NCBI GenBank assembly: GCA_944324075.1
Contig: CALUUZ010000002.1
Location: forward strand, 357,879-421,878
From: Candidatus Mailhella excrementigallinarum
Lineage (GTDB): Bacteria; Desulfobacterota; Desulfovibrionia; Desulfovibrionales; Desulfovibrionaceae
Direction of reading: 5' to 3'
DNA length: 64,000 nt
The notes under the pieces are model-generated. The model had not been told where the DNA came from, did not search any database, and saw only the letters and a program-made list of their open reading frames with translations. A program made the position numbers and the translations under genes. Of this stretch, positions 39,586-48,193 are shown one piece after another (within the stretch, counting starts at the first letter, position 1; every line of letters starts with the position of its first letter).

Positions 39586-40000
39586 TCGCGGCGCGAAAAA
39601 TGCGCCCCCCGCGTTGTCCCATGGCGTCGCGCATGTGTTCAAGGCCCTGGGCTACTCCCTGTCCGGACTGATCTGCGCGCTGAAAAGCAGCACGGCCTTC
39701 CGGCAGGAGTGTGCCGTGCTGGCGGTGATATGTGCGGCGCTGACGCTGACGGACAAGGCGCCTGTCCAGTGGCTGCTCTGCGTTTGCGCCTGGCTGGCCG
39801 TGATGGCGGGGGAGCTTTTGAATTCCGCGCTGGAGGAGGCTTTCAATCTCATCACTACCGAGTATTCGCCGGGAGTGAAGGCGGGCAAGGATATGGCCTC
39901 CGCCGCCGTATTCGTGCTCATGCTGATCAATGCCGGCGTCTGGCTGCATGTGTTCGGAAACGACATTATCGCCCTTGTTCCGGGCGGAGCGGGGAGCTGA
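39575..40000 (+). CDS. dgkA: Diacylglycerol kinase
   Basis: 141 residues, three membrane helices, the normal DgkA length. Signature GELLNSALEEAFNLITTEYS with VKAGKDMASAAVFV holds the catalytic Glu, Asn and Asp. It phosphorylates diacylglycerol for lipid recycling. The ATG at 39575 overlaps the previous gene; the longer frame from 39176 is a shadow of that gene. Confidence 0.93.
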   Translation: MPADRGAKNAPPALSHGVAHVFKALGYSLSGLICALKSSTAFRQECAVLAVICAALTLTDKAPVQWLLCVCAWLAVMAGELLNSALEEAFNLITTEYSPGVKAGKDMASAAVFVLMLINAGVWLHVFGNDIIALVPGGAGS

Positions 40001-40001
40001 C

Positions 40002-41186
40002 ATGGAAACGCTTTTTCTCAGAAAGGGAGAGGAGCGCCGTCTGCTGGCCGGGCATCTGTGGGTGTTCAGCAATGAGGTGGATGTCGGGCGCTCCCCGCTT
40101 TCCGCATTCGAGCCGGGACAGGACGTGCTGGTGGCCGATTCGCGCGGGCGTGTGCTGGGCACGGCCTGCGTCAATCCCGCTTCGCTCATTGCGGCGCGGC
40201 TGGTCAGCCGGGATGCCGGGAAACCGCTTTGCGCCGATCTTCTGCGGGAACGGCTGACACGGGCGCTGGCACTGCGGGAAAGACTCTTTGCGCGCCCCTT
40301 TTACCGTCTGTGCCACGGCGAAGGTGATTTTCTGCCCGGTCTTGTTCTGGATCGGCATGGGGACTGGCTGACCGCGCAAATCACCACGGCAGGCATGGAG
40401 CGCCATCGCGGGGAACTTGCGGAGATACTGCGGGAACTGCTGAACCCCTCGGGCTGTATTCTGGCGAATGACGTTGCTGCGCGCGATCTGGAAGGGCTGC
40501 CCCGGCAGGTGGAGAGCCTGTGGGGGAATATGGACGCCGTTCCGCGGGAAATCGACATAGAGGAAAACGGGCTGAGTTATCGCATTCCCCTTGTGGGCGG
40601 GCAGAAAACGGGCTGGTTCTATGACCAGCGGCCCAATCGCGCGGTGCTGGGCGCACTGGCCCGGAACGCGGAAGTGCTGGACGCTTTCTGCTATGCCGGA
40701 GGCTTCGGCGCTCTGGCCGCCGCGCATGGCGCGAAGAGCGTCACCTTTCTTGACGCCTCGGCCTCCGCGCTGGAATTTGCGCGGGTCAACGCGGCAAGGG
40801 CCGGTCTGGACGGCGCCACGCTGAAAGGCGACGCATTGACGCTGCTGGCCGTTCTGCGCCGGGAAGGCCGGAGTTTCGATATGGTCTGTCTTGATCCTCC
40901 GGCGTTCATCAAGCGCCGCAAGGATGCGAAACAGGGACTGGAAGCCTACCGTCGCGTCAATGAACTGGGCCTTGACCTGGTGCGGCCCGGCGGCTTTCTG
41001 ATGAGCTGTTCATGCTCGCATCATCTGGAAGCGGGAGAGCTGTTGCGGATTGCCGCCCGCGCGGGAGGGCGGCGCGGCAGACATCTGCGTCTTGTCCATC
41101 AGGGATTTCAGGGGCCGGATCATCCCATCCACCCCTCCATGCCGGAAACGGCATACCTTAAAACCTTTCTTTTCCAGGCGGATTGA
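40002..41186 (+). CDS. Class I SAM-dependent rRNA methyltransferase, RlmI-like
   Basis: 394 residues. N-terminal PUA domain (KGEERRLLAGHLWVFSNEV), a linker, then a Rossmann methyltransferase with VLDAFCYAGGFGALAAAHGA (SAM binding) and MVCLDPPAFIKRRKD, and MSCSCSHHL near the C-terminus. RlmI makes m5C in 23S rRNA in E. coli; the exact target here is not known. The start 1 nt after the dgkA stop is preceded by GGGAG. Confidence 0.9.
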   Translation: METLFLRKGEERRLLAGHLWVFSNEVDVGRSPLSAFEPGQDVLVADSRGRVLGTACVNPASLIAARLVSRDAGKPLCADLLRERLTRALALRERLFARPFYRLCHGEGDFLPGLVLDRHGDWLTAQITTAGMERHRGELAEILRELLNPSGCILANDVAARDLEGLPRQVESLWGNMDAVPREIDIEENGLSYRIPLVGGQKTGWFYDQRPNRAVLGALARNAEVLDAFCYAGGFGALAAAHGAKSVTFLDASASALEFARVNAARAGLDGATLKGDALTLLAVLRREGRSFDMVCLDPPAFIKRRKDAKQGLEAYRRVNELGLDLVRPGGFLMSCSCSHHLEAGELLRIAARAGGRRGRHLRLVHQGFQGPDHPIHPSMPETAYLKTFLFQAD

Positions 41187-41205
41187 AGCCGCCCCGGAGG
41201 CCGCC

Positions 41206-42375
41206 ATGAAACTGCTCAGTACCCGTCTGCTTACTCCCGGCCCCACCCCCATCCCCGACCGTGTACGGCTGGCCATGGCGGAGCCGATGATTCATCATCG
41301 CAAACCCGACTTCGTGGCTGTCATGGACGAAACGCAGGATATGCTGCGCCGTCTCTTCGGCACGGAACAGGTGGTGCTGCCCCTGTCCTGCTCCGGTACG
41401 GGAGCCATGACCGCCGCCGTGCACTGCCTGTTTGAAAAGGGCGAAAGGGTGCTGGTGGCCGAGGCGGGCAAGTTCGGTGAGCGCTGGGCTGAAATCGCCG
41501 CCACGCGGGGGCTTGATGTGGCGACACTGTCCGCTCCCTGGGGAAGCGCCATAGCGCCGGAACGCGTGACTGACGCGCTGGACGCCGATCCCTCGATCCG
41601 GGGCGTGCTGATACAGCTTTCGGAAACCTCCACGGGCGTGCAGCACCCGGTGCGGGAAATCGCGGAGCAGACGCGGAACCGTGATGTCATGCTGGTGGCG
41701 GACGGCATTTCTTCCGTGGGCATAGCTCCCACTCCCATGGATGAATGGGGAGTGGACTGCCTGATTACCGGATCGCAGAAGGGACTCATGGTTCCTCCCG
41801 GGCTTTCCCTGCTGGCGTTTTCCGCGCGGGCCTGGAAGCGGGCCGAAGGCGTCGCTCCTTCCTGCTTCTATTTCAATCTGCTCAAGGAAAAGGCTACGCT
41901 GCTGAGCAGGAGTCAGACGATGTTCACCTCGCCGGTCAGTCTGATCATCGGGCTGCGTGAGGCGCTTCGCATGATTTTCGAAGCCGGACTGCCCGCCCTG
42001 TACGCCAGGCAGTGCGGTCTGACCGCTATGGCCAGAGCGGGAATTTCCGCCATGGGACTGGAATTGTTCGCCCCCGAACACTACACTCTCGGATTGACCA
42101 GCGTGAAAATGCCGGAGGGGCTGGCGTCTTCCGCCGTGACGAAAAAGGCGGCCGAGCTGGGGGTGATCATGAGCACCGGGCAGGCGCCCATGAAGGAAGA
42201 AACCCTGCGTCTTGCCCATATGGGATGGGTGGACTGGGCGGATATTCTGGCCGGCCTGCATGCCCTTCAGTGGGCTGTGGAGTCTCTGACCGGGCGGAAG
42301 CTGTCCGCGGGAGCGCTGGATGCGGCCATGGCCGCATGGCATGAAAGCATGAAGGAATGCCGGACGAATCCATAG
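41206..42375 (+). CDS. Class V PLP aminotransferase (serine/alanine-glyoxylate aminotransferase type)
   Basis: 389 residues. N-terminal LLTPGPTPIPDRVRLAMAEP is characteristic of alanine/serine-glyoxylate aminotransferases. The PLP Asp is in VADGISSVGIAP and the PLP Lys in LITGSQKGLMVPPGL. Likely substrates are serine, alanine and glyoxylate or pyruvate, but specificity cannot be read. The ATG at 41206 has GGAGG. It probably forms an operon with the three preceding genes (19-nt gap). Confidence 0.9.
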   Translation: MKLLSTRLLTPGPTPIPDRVRLAMAEPMIHHRKPDFVAVMDETQDMLRRLFGTEQVVLPLSCSGTGAMTAAVHCLFEKGERVLVAEAGKFGERWAEIAATRGLDVATLSAPWGSAIAPERVTDALDADPSIRGVLIQLSETSTGVQHPVREIAEQTRNRDVMLVADGISSVGIAPTPMDEWGVDCLITGSQKGLMVPPGLSLLAFSARAWKRAEGVAPSCFYFNLLKEKATLLSRSQTMFTSPVSLIIGLREALRMIFEAGLPALYARQCGLTAMARAGISAMGLELFAPEHYTLGLTSVKMPEGLASSAVTKKAAELGVIMSTGQAPMKEETLRLAHMGWVDWADILAGLHALQWAVESLTGRKLSAGALDAAMAAWHESMKECRTNP

Positions 42376-42455
42376 GGAACCGCTGACTTGTTCCGCGAAT
42401 GAATTAGGTTCATGCCCAAAGAGGCTTTTGCCTCTTTGGGCAATGCACGCCGGTT
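42376..42455 (+). repeat. Repeat D, copy 1 (with terminator-like hairpin)
   Basis: GGGAACCGCTGACTTGTTCC, GCGAATGAATTAGGTTCAT, then GCCCAAAGAGGC / GCCTCTTTGGGC with a TTTT loop. The same order occurs inverted at 61496-61580. The hairpin may also end the aminotransferase transcript, though no T-tract follows. Confidence 0.6.
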
Positions 42456-42522
42456 CGTTCATCTGACGGGAAAAGTAAATTTTCCTCTTCACGACTTGCG
42501 GACGATTTTGCTCCGCAAGACC

Positions 42523-42896
42523 GCGGGAAACGCTTTAATCAGCGTTCCCACAGACTGATGACAAACCCCGCTCTGCGGTGTCTGCGCCGTCCGGCCGCAA
42601 AGCGGTTTGACGGAAAGGCCCGAAAATCAGTCGGTTACGGCGCGGCAAAGCCGGACCTGCTCCTGATTTTCGGGGCTGCTGACGTTGTCGGCAGCCTTAG
42701 GGCATTTCGCCGTTGAAATGTTCTACTTCAGTCGAGCAAGACGAGACTGAAGCCGCGACGCCGGAATAGCCGCAATTCACTTGCGGCGTATAACTCCGGC
42801 GGAGGCGTGAAACCTGCAAGCCGGAACACAGGGTCTGGCCGGCAGATATTTTCAAGAGCAAAACGCTCCGGGAAACGCTGATTAAAGCGTTTCCGC
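42523..42896. mobile_element. MITE-like segment bounded by 27-bp inverted repeats
   Basis: The left end GGGAAACGCTTTAATCAGCG and the right end (reverse complement GGAAACGCTTTAATCAGCGT) share a 20-base identical core, and each end can also fold on itself. Between them lie a strong hairpin GCCCGAAAATCAG / CTGATTTTCGGGG and a whole repeat A. There is no coding frame. It looks like a small non-autonomous element or a composite, and I see no transposase for it. Confidence 0.55.
42699..42868 (+). repeat. Dispersed repeat A, copy 11
   Basis: Forward: AGGGCATTTCGCCGTTGAAA, GAAGCCGCGACGCC, GCCGCAATTCACTTGCGGC, CCTGCAAGCCGGAACACAGG and CAAGAGCAAAACGCTC. It lies inside the inverted-repeat segment 42523-42896. 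Confidence 0.8.
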
Positions 42897-42904
42897 GACA
42901 ATTC

Positions 42905-42999
42905 CGTGACAGAGCGTTTCATTCTGAAACTGTTCCCGAAGCCGGGCGGAGAGACTTTGCCGCGGTCAGCCGGCGGACGGGGCAACTGGGGACTGAAGC
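42905..42999 (-). repeat. Decayed repeat C remnant before the amidohydrolase gene
   Basis: A worn minus-orientation far half: CTGAAACTGTTCCCG, GTCAGCCGGCGGACGGGGCA and terminal GGGACTGAAGCATG, where ATG is the start codon of the next gene on the plus strand. So here the opposite end of the element abuts a start codon. Confidence 0.5.
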
Positions 43000-44400
43000 A
43001 TGAAATACCTGCTGCATGGCTGCCGGGTTGTGACCATGAATGCCCGGCGGGATATTCTGGATGCGGATATTCTGGTAGATGGGGATCGCATCGCGGCGCT
43101 GGGGCCGGATATCGCCGTCCTGCCCGAAGCCCGGGACGCGGAACGGGTGGACATGACCGGGCGTGTGCTGCTGCCCGGTCTGATTCAGGCGCACATGCAC
43201 GTCACGCAGATTCTGTTCCGGGGGCTGTGTGACGACCTGGAACTGATGGACTGGCTGGAAAAACGCACCTGGCCGCTGGAAGGAGCGCACAGCGCCGCGA
43301 GCAATGCCGTTTCCGCCCGACTGGCCGCGCTGGAGCTGATCCGCAGCGGAACCACGTCGCTGGTGGATATGGGGACGATCAGGCACGAAGATGCGATTTT
43401 TGAGGTCATGGAAGCGGTCGGCCTGCGCGGACTGTTCGGCAAGTGCATGATGGATGAGGGGGCGGGCGTGCCCGCTTCCATGCGGGAAAGCGCGGAGGAC
43501 AGTCTGAGGGAAACGGAGCGGCTGATCAGGAAGTGGCATATGCGGGGTGGGGGACGGCTGCGCTGCGCGGTGGCTCCGCGTTTCATTCCTTCCTGTTCGG
43601 ACGCCCTGCTGACTTCGGCCCGGGATCTGGCGCGCGCCAACGGCCTGCGCCTGCATACCCACGCTTCGGAAAATATGGGAGAAATCGCGCTGGTGGAGGG
43701 CAGCCGCCGCATGCGCAACATACTGTATCTGCATAAGCTGGGGTATACGGGGGAAGACGTGCTGCTGGCGCATTGCGTGTGGCTGGACGGGGAGGAAAAG
43801 CGTGTGCTGGCGGATACGGGCACGCATGTGGTGCATTGCCCCTCGTCGAACACCAAGATGTCCTCGGGCTTCGCGCCCGTCGCAGAGCTGCGGGACATGG
43901 GCGTTAATGTGGCGCTCGGGCTGGACGGAGCGCACAACCACATGGATTCCTTTCTGGAGATGAGGCAGGCTTCGGTGCTGCAGAAGGCGCTTCTCAACAA
44001 CCCTCTGGCCCTGCCCGCGCCGGAGGCGCTGGAAATCGCCACGCTGGGCGGAGCCAGAGCCATGGGGCAGGAAGCGGAGATCGGCTCGCTGGAAGTGGGA
44101 AAAAAGGCAGATCTGATCGCGCTGAATCTGGAAATGCCGCATACCCTGCCTGCCGTGGGCAGGGATGTGGTGGGGCGGATTGTCTATGAGGCCACGCGGG
44201 AGAATGTGACGGACAGCATGGTGGACGGACGTTTTCTGTATCGGGCGGGAAAATTCCTGACGCTGGACGCCGGGGCCGTGCTGCGGGATGCGGAACGGGA
44301 GTGCCTCGGCTGCATATGCCGGGCGGGGCTGGAGTTTGGAACCCGCCCTGAAAATGCCGTTCAGCGTCCGATCCTTCCCAGCAGGCAGGTCACTTCATAG
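43000..44400 (+). CDS. Amidohydrolase, MTA/SAH or guanine deaminase-like
   Basis: 466 residues, full TIM-barrel amidohydrolase. Metal ligands: HMH in LIQAHMHVTQILFRGL, His in LRLHTHASENMGE, His in LLAHCVWLDG and Asp in ALGLDGAHNHMDSF, with NTKMSSGFAPVAEL as in the TrzA/AtzA/MtaD/SsnA branch. It probably deaminates a purine or S-adenosylhomocysteine-type compound; the exact substrate is uncertain. The C-terminal tail overlaps the convergent alr gene by 40 nt. The start at 43000 comes at the edge of a repeat C remnant. Confidence 0.85.
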   Translation: MKYLLHGCRVVTMNARRDILDADILVDGDRIAALGPDIAVLPEARDAERVDMTGRVLLPGLIQAHMHVTQILFRGLCDDLELMDWLEKRTWPLEGAHSAASNAVSARLAALELIRSGTTSLVDMGTIRHEDAIFEVMEAVGLRGLFGKCMMDEGAGVPASMRESAEDSLRETERLIRKWHMRGGGRLRCAVAPRFIPSCSDALLTSARDLARANGLRLHTHASENMGEIALVEGSRRMRNILYLHKLGYTGEDVLLAHCVWLDGEEKRVLADTGTHVVHCPSSNTKMSSGFAPVAELRDMGVNVALGLDGAHNHMDSFLEMRQASVLQKALLNNPLALPAPEALEIATLGGARAMGQEAEIGSLEVGKKADLIALNLEMPHTLPAVGRDVVGRIVYEATRENVTDSMVDGRFLYRAGKFLTLDAGAVLRDAERECLGCICRAGLEFGTRPENAVQRPILPSRQVTS

Positions 44401-45503
44401 GGAATGGTTCCCCACCATGCAGCCACTTCCTCGATCCGGATCGGCCTTGCCTTTCCTCCCAGCACATGCGCCATGTCGCCGGGCCGGACGGAGGGAATGC
44501 CGGTGACGTCAAGGCAGGTCATCTGCATGGCCACACGCCCGATGACCGGCGCGCGCATGCCGTTCACGCTCATCTGCGCGCCGGGCATGCGCCGGAAGCC
44601 GTCGGCGTAGCCGATGCCCGCCACGGCTGCCAGCATGTCGCGCGGGGCGACAAAGGCGCGGCCATAGCCCAGGCTCTGCCCGGCGCGCAGCGGATGCACC
44701 TCGAGAATCGGCGCAAATGCTTCCATGACCGGGGCAAGGCCGAGGCCCAGAACATCGCGCCGCGTGCCGTGGAAGGGATTGCCGCCATAAAGGGCGAAGC
44801 CCGGACGGGCCAGATCTCCCGCCTGTTCGGGGAAGGCCAGCAGACAGGCGCTGTTGCCGAGAGAAAGGCGGATATCCGGAAAGGTTCGCCGCAGGCATCT
44901 GGCCGCTTCCCGGAAGGCACGCGTCTGTTCATGCGTAAAGGCGTCCTGTTCGGGTTCGTCCGCCGCGGCCAGATGCGAAACAAGCAGATCGGGCCGCAAC
45001 TGCGGGGCGCGCGCCAGCCTGTCCAGCACCAGAGGCATATCCTCCGGCAGAAAGCCCAGCCGGGCCATGCCCGTATCGCACTTGAGCGCGATGGGAACGC
45101 TTTTTGCGGCATGATCCCGCGTCAGTTCGGCCATCCGGTCAAGCGCAGACCAGTCGTGAATGAGCGGAGTGATGTCGTGGGTGAGAGCCGCCCGGGCATC
45201 CTCGTCAAACGTGGGGAGTGTAGGGGGAGCAGTCGGGTTCCCGGCATCCAGAGGCGAAAGGCCGAGCAGGGCCACCACCGTGCCCCGTATCCCCGCCCGG
45301 CGAAGTTCCACCCCTTCCGCCGCCGCGCCCACGGCGAAATGATCCACGCCCTGGCTTGACAGGGCGGCGGCCACAGCCAGAAGTCCGTGGCCGTATGCGT
45401 CGGCCTTGATCACGGGCATGAGCGGCTTGCCGGATGCGCGGAGAAAATCAAGATTGTGCAGAAGATTATCCAGATGGATGCGGATGCGGCAGAGGGTTTT
45501 CAC
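44361..45503 (-). CDS. alr: Alanine racemase
   Basis: 380 residues. PLP Lys in PVIKADAYGHG, substrate-binding LKCDTGMARLGF, and catalytic Tyr in VAGIGYADGFRR. It makes D-alanine for peptidoglycan. The start is a GTG (45503, or 45515 in the same frame); neither has a strong ribosome site and there is no in-frame ATG near the family start, so translation may be weak. Convergent with the amidohydrolase. Confidence 0.92.
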   Translation of the reverse strand: MKTLCRIRIHLDNLLHNLDFLRASGKPLMPVIKADAYGHGLLAVAAALSSQGVDHFAVGAAAEGVELRRAGIRGTVVALLGLSPLDAGNPTAPPTLPTFDEDARAALTHDITPLIHDWSALDRMAELTRDHAAKSVPIALKCDTGMARLGFLPEDMPLVLDRLARAPQLRPDLLVSHLAAADEPEQDAFTHEQTRAFREAARCLRRTFPDIRLSLGNSACLLAFPEQAGDLARPGFALYGGNPFHGTRRDVLGLGLAPVMEAFAPILEVHPLRAGQSLGYGRAFVAPRDMLAAVAGIGYADGFRRMPGAQMSVNGMRAPVIGRVAMQMTCLDVTGIPSVRPGDMAHVLGGKARPIRIEEVAAWWGTIPYEVTCLLGRIGR

Positions 45504-45779
45504 GGCAGGTCTCACAGTATGGCTGATGGCCGGGGATGTCGGTCGCCGGGGCTTTTTTTCGCGGGCGATATATGCTAGAGCAGGACATTCTGTTTTTGTG
45601 CCCGTCAAGGACGGCAAGGGGCGTTTCCCTGTTTTGCGGGAACGCCGCTGATGGAGTCTTTTTATTGCGTCTTGCCAAGGCTTGCAACCTGGAAGTGTCC
45701 TCCCGTGTATTCCTCCCCCGTTTCCTGCTCTTTTTCCGTCAGCCGTGCATTCCGGCCTTCCCGCCGGGAAGGCCGGCGC

Positions 45780-48110
45780 ATGCCGTGGTTTCATCTGCTC
45801 CTGGCTGTCCTGTTTCTGACTGCCGTTCTTGTCGAGGGGGCGTCCGCCCTGCCGGGCATCTCGCTGTCGTCCCCCGTGCGGACAGGAGGCGACGCCCCGT
45901 GGCATCTGACGGCCGACCATCTGGAAAGCCTTGACGACGGCGTGATCGTGGAAGCTTCGGGAGATGTGGTGCTGACGCGGGGAGAGGATTACCTCAAGGC
46001 GGATTTCGCCCGCTACTACACATCCACGGACTGGGTGCTGGTGCAGGGCAATGTCCGGGTGCGTCTGGGGCGGGACGAGCTTTCCGCCGCCGAAGCCGAG
46101 TTCGATCTGAAAAGTAATACGGGTTGGCTCAAGAACGGCAGCGTATTCATGGCCGGGCCGCATATCACCTTTGCCGGCGAGGAGGTTGTCAAACACTGGG
46201 GCGATCGGTATACGTTCAAAGAGGCGAAGGTCACGGCCTGCGAAGGGCCGACTCCCGCATGGTCGCTGGCGGCGGATCAGGCCGTGGTGGAGATAGACGG
46301 GTACGCCACACTGTCCCATGCCAGGTTTCAGGTGCTGGATCAGGGAATACTGTATGCCCCATGGATGGCCCTTCCCGCCAAGACGACCCGGCAGACCGGA
46401 CTGCTCATGCCCGACTACGGCGTCAGCGACGAACACGGCTTTTTCGCCACCGTGCCGTGGTACTGGGCCATGGACAAGAGCCGTGACCTTACGGCATACG
46501 CTTCATGGTTCGACAAGAACGGCCTGATGCCGTCCATCGAGTATCGCTCCCATGTGAGTGACGCCGACAAGACATGGCTTGCCTTTGACTATCTGCATGA
46601 CAGCGACGCGGAGAAAGACATCCGGGACAACCGGTTCTGGCTGCGCGGCATGGGGGAAGGGCTGGTCGGGCTGAGCGGCTGGAAGTACAAGTATGACGTG
46701 GATTACGTCTCCGACGGCAGATTTCTGACGGATTTTCACTCCTTCATGACCGGCTACGACGAGTCGCATGACGTGCTGCTGGAAATGTTCGGCCGCGACC
46801 TGCCCACGCGGGACAAGAACCGCGTCAGTGCGGGCTACATCTACCGGGACTGGGAGCGTTTCGGGCTTACTGCGGGTTTCCGCTACGAGGAGAACCCCTG
46901 GCTGCGCCATATTGATGAATATTACCGGCATGTGGATGACACCACCGTGCAGAAGCTCCCAGAGTTCAACGCGTATCTGTACAAGGGACGTCTGATGCCG
47001 GACATGCCGCTGGAAATCGCGGCCGACGCCTCCACTGCCTACCTGTACCGGGAGGAGGGAACCAGCGGGATGCGCACGGAAGTCCACCCCGTTCTTTCTC
47101 TGCCGGTGGAGCTGAAGTACGGCACGCTGATTGCCGGCGGCGGGGTACGGCAGACCTTTTACCACAGCACGTCCGTTTCGGGAAATTCGCCTCTTGTCAG
47201 TGCGCCGAGTGAACGGCGGGATCAGACAGGGCAGGGACGCACCATTCCGGAGGTTGATGTCCAGGCCTATACCGAGGCGCACAGAGTATGGAAGTTCACG
47301 CCTGATCTTGACGCCGACAGAATCGGCCGTTATCAGCTCACGGCGCTGCGCCATACTGTCCAGCCCCGGGTGTCGTATTCGTGGATACCCAATGTCGATC
47401 AGGAAAAGAATCCCTTCTATGACGAGGATGACAGGATTCTCCCCTCATCGGTGCTGAATCTCTCGCTGACCAATCTTGTGACCCTGCGGCGGGAACTGCT
47501 GAGTGCGGGCGGGGAGGGGGAGAGTAGCCGGGCAGGACTCAACCTGCTTGATCCCGTGTACAGTGAAATAGCCCGTGTGCGTCTTTCCGGCGGATATGAC
47601 TTCCGGGAAGCGAAACGTGAAAGATTCCGGGATATCCTGCCCCGCCATCCAGTCCTTGACCTCGCGCTTGAGACGAGCGTGAGTCCGCTGGACTGGCTCA
47701 GCCTGTGGAACCAGACCTACTTTTCCATGCACGGCGAGGGCGTCACCCGCAACGATATGGGGGTGACCTTCGTCAGTCCGCGCTGGGGCAGCTGGAGCGT
47801 GGGGTACAGCCGCCGCAACGGTTATTACGATTACCGCCGCATTGTGCAGTATGACAACCTGAGCGATATACTGAGTTCTTTCGACAGGCCGCTGGAGCTG
47901 GTGACCAACGCCCTGGAACTGCGGCTCAATTCCCGCTGGAGCGTGGGGTATTCCTCCCAGGATGACCTGCTGACCAAGGAGAATTACCAACGTGATATCA
48001 GGCTTACCTATGCCGATCCCTGCTTCCGCGTGAGCGGTTACTACACCTCCGAACGTGACGGCAAGGAGCAGAGCTGGCGTATCAGGCTGGAACTTCTGGG
48101 AATCAATTAG
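45780..48110 (+). CDS. lptD: LPS assembly outer-membrane protein LptD
   Basis: 776 residues. Signal peptide (MPWFHLLLAVLFLTAV...GASA), a jellyroll/OstA domain (HLTADHLESLDDGVIVEASG, about 45-150), then the LptD barrel domain with GVSDEHGFFATVPWYWAM, ending in alternating strand sequence to LELLGIN. It inserts LPS into the outer leaflet with LptE. The ATG at 45780 gives a proper signal peptide. No alternative identification. Confidence 0.93.
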   Translation: MPWFHLLLAVLFLTAVLVEGASALPGISLSSPVRTGGDAPWHLTADHLESLDDGVIVEASGDVVLTRGEDYLKADFARYYTSTDWVLVQGNVRVRLGRDELSAAEAEFDLKSNTGWLKNGSVFMAGPHITFAGEEVVKHWGDRYTFKEAKVTACEGPTPAWSLAADQAVVEIDGYATLSHARFQVLDQGILYAPWMALPAKTTRQTGLLMPDYGVSDEHGFFATVPWYWAMDKSRDLTAYASWFDKNGLMPSIEYRSHVSDADKTWLAFDYLHDSDAEKDIRDNRFWLRGMGEGLVGLSGWKYKYDVDYVSDGRFLTDFHSFMTGYDESHDVLLEMFGRDLPTRDKNRVSAGYIYRDWERFGLTAGFRYEENPWLRHIDEYYRHVDDTTVQKLPEFNAYLYKGRLMPDMPLEIAADASTAYLYREEGTSGMRTEVHPVLSLPVELKYGTLIAGGGVRQTFYHSTSVSGNSPLVSAPSERRDQTGQGRTIPEVDVQAYTEAHRVWKFTPDLDADRIGRYQLTALRHTVQPRVSYSWIPNVDQEKNPFYDEDDRILPSSVLNLSLTNLVTLRRELLSAGGEGESSRAGLNLLDPVYSEIARVRLSGGYDFREAKRERFRDILPRHPVLDLALETSVSPLDWLSLWNQTYFSMHGEGVTRNDMGVTFVSPRWGSWSVGYSRRNGYYDYRRIVQYDNLSDILSSFDRPLELVTNALELRLNSRWSVGYSSQDDLLTKENYQRDIRLTYADPCFRVSGYYTSERDGKEQSWRIRLELLGIN

Positions 48111-48165
48111 AGCAGTTCGCTCTTGAAATGATCCGCGGGGCCAGGCAGGGCGAGACTCCGCCATA
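48111..48165 (-). repeat. Repeat A, remnant with centre deleted
   Basis: Begins right after the lptD stop: AGAGCAGTTCGCTCTTGAAA, then GCAGGGCGAGACTCCGCC. Both outer parts of repeat A are present but joined. It again sits exactly on a stop codon (TAGAGC). Confidence 0.5.
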
Positions 48166-48193
48166 ACCCTCAAAGCGTCGGAGAAGGTTCTGA

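Noticed and set aside
44361..46436. Single 691-codon frame covering alanine racemase and an upstream extension
   Set aside because: The upstream 300 residues are the opposite strand of lptD; only the C-terminal 380 residues are alanine racemase.
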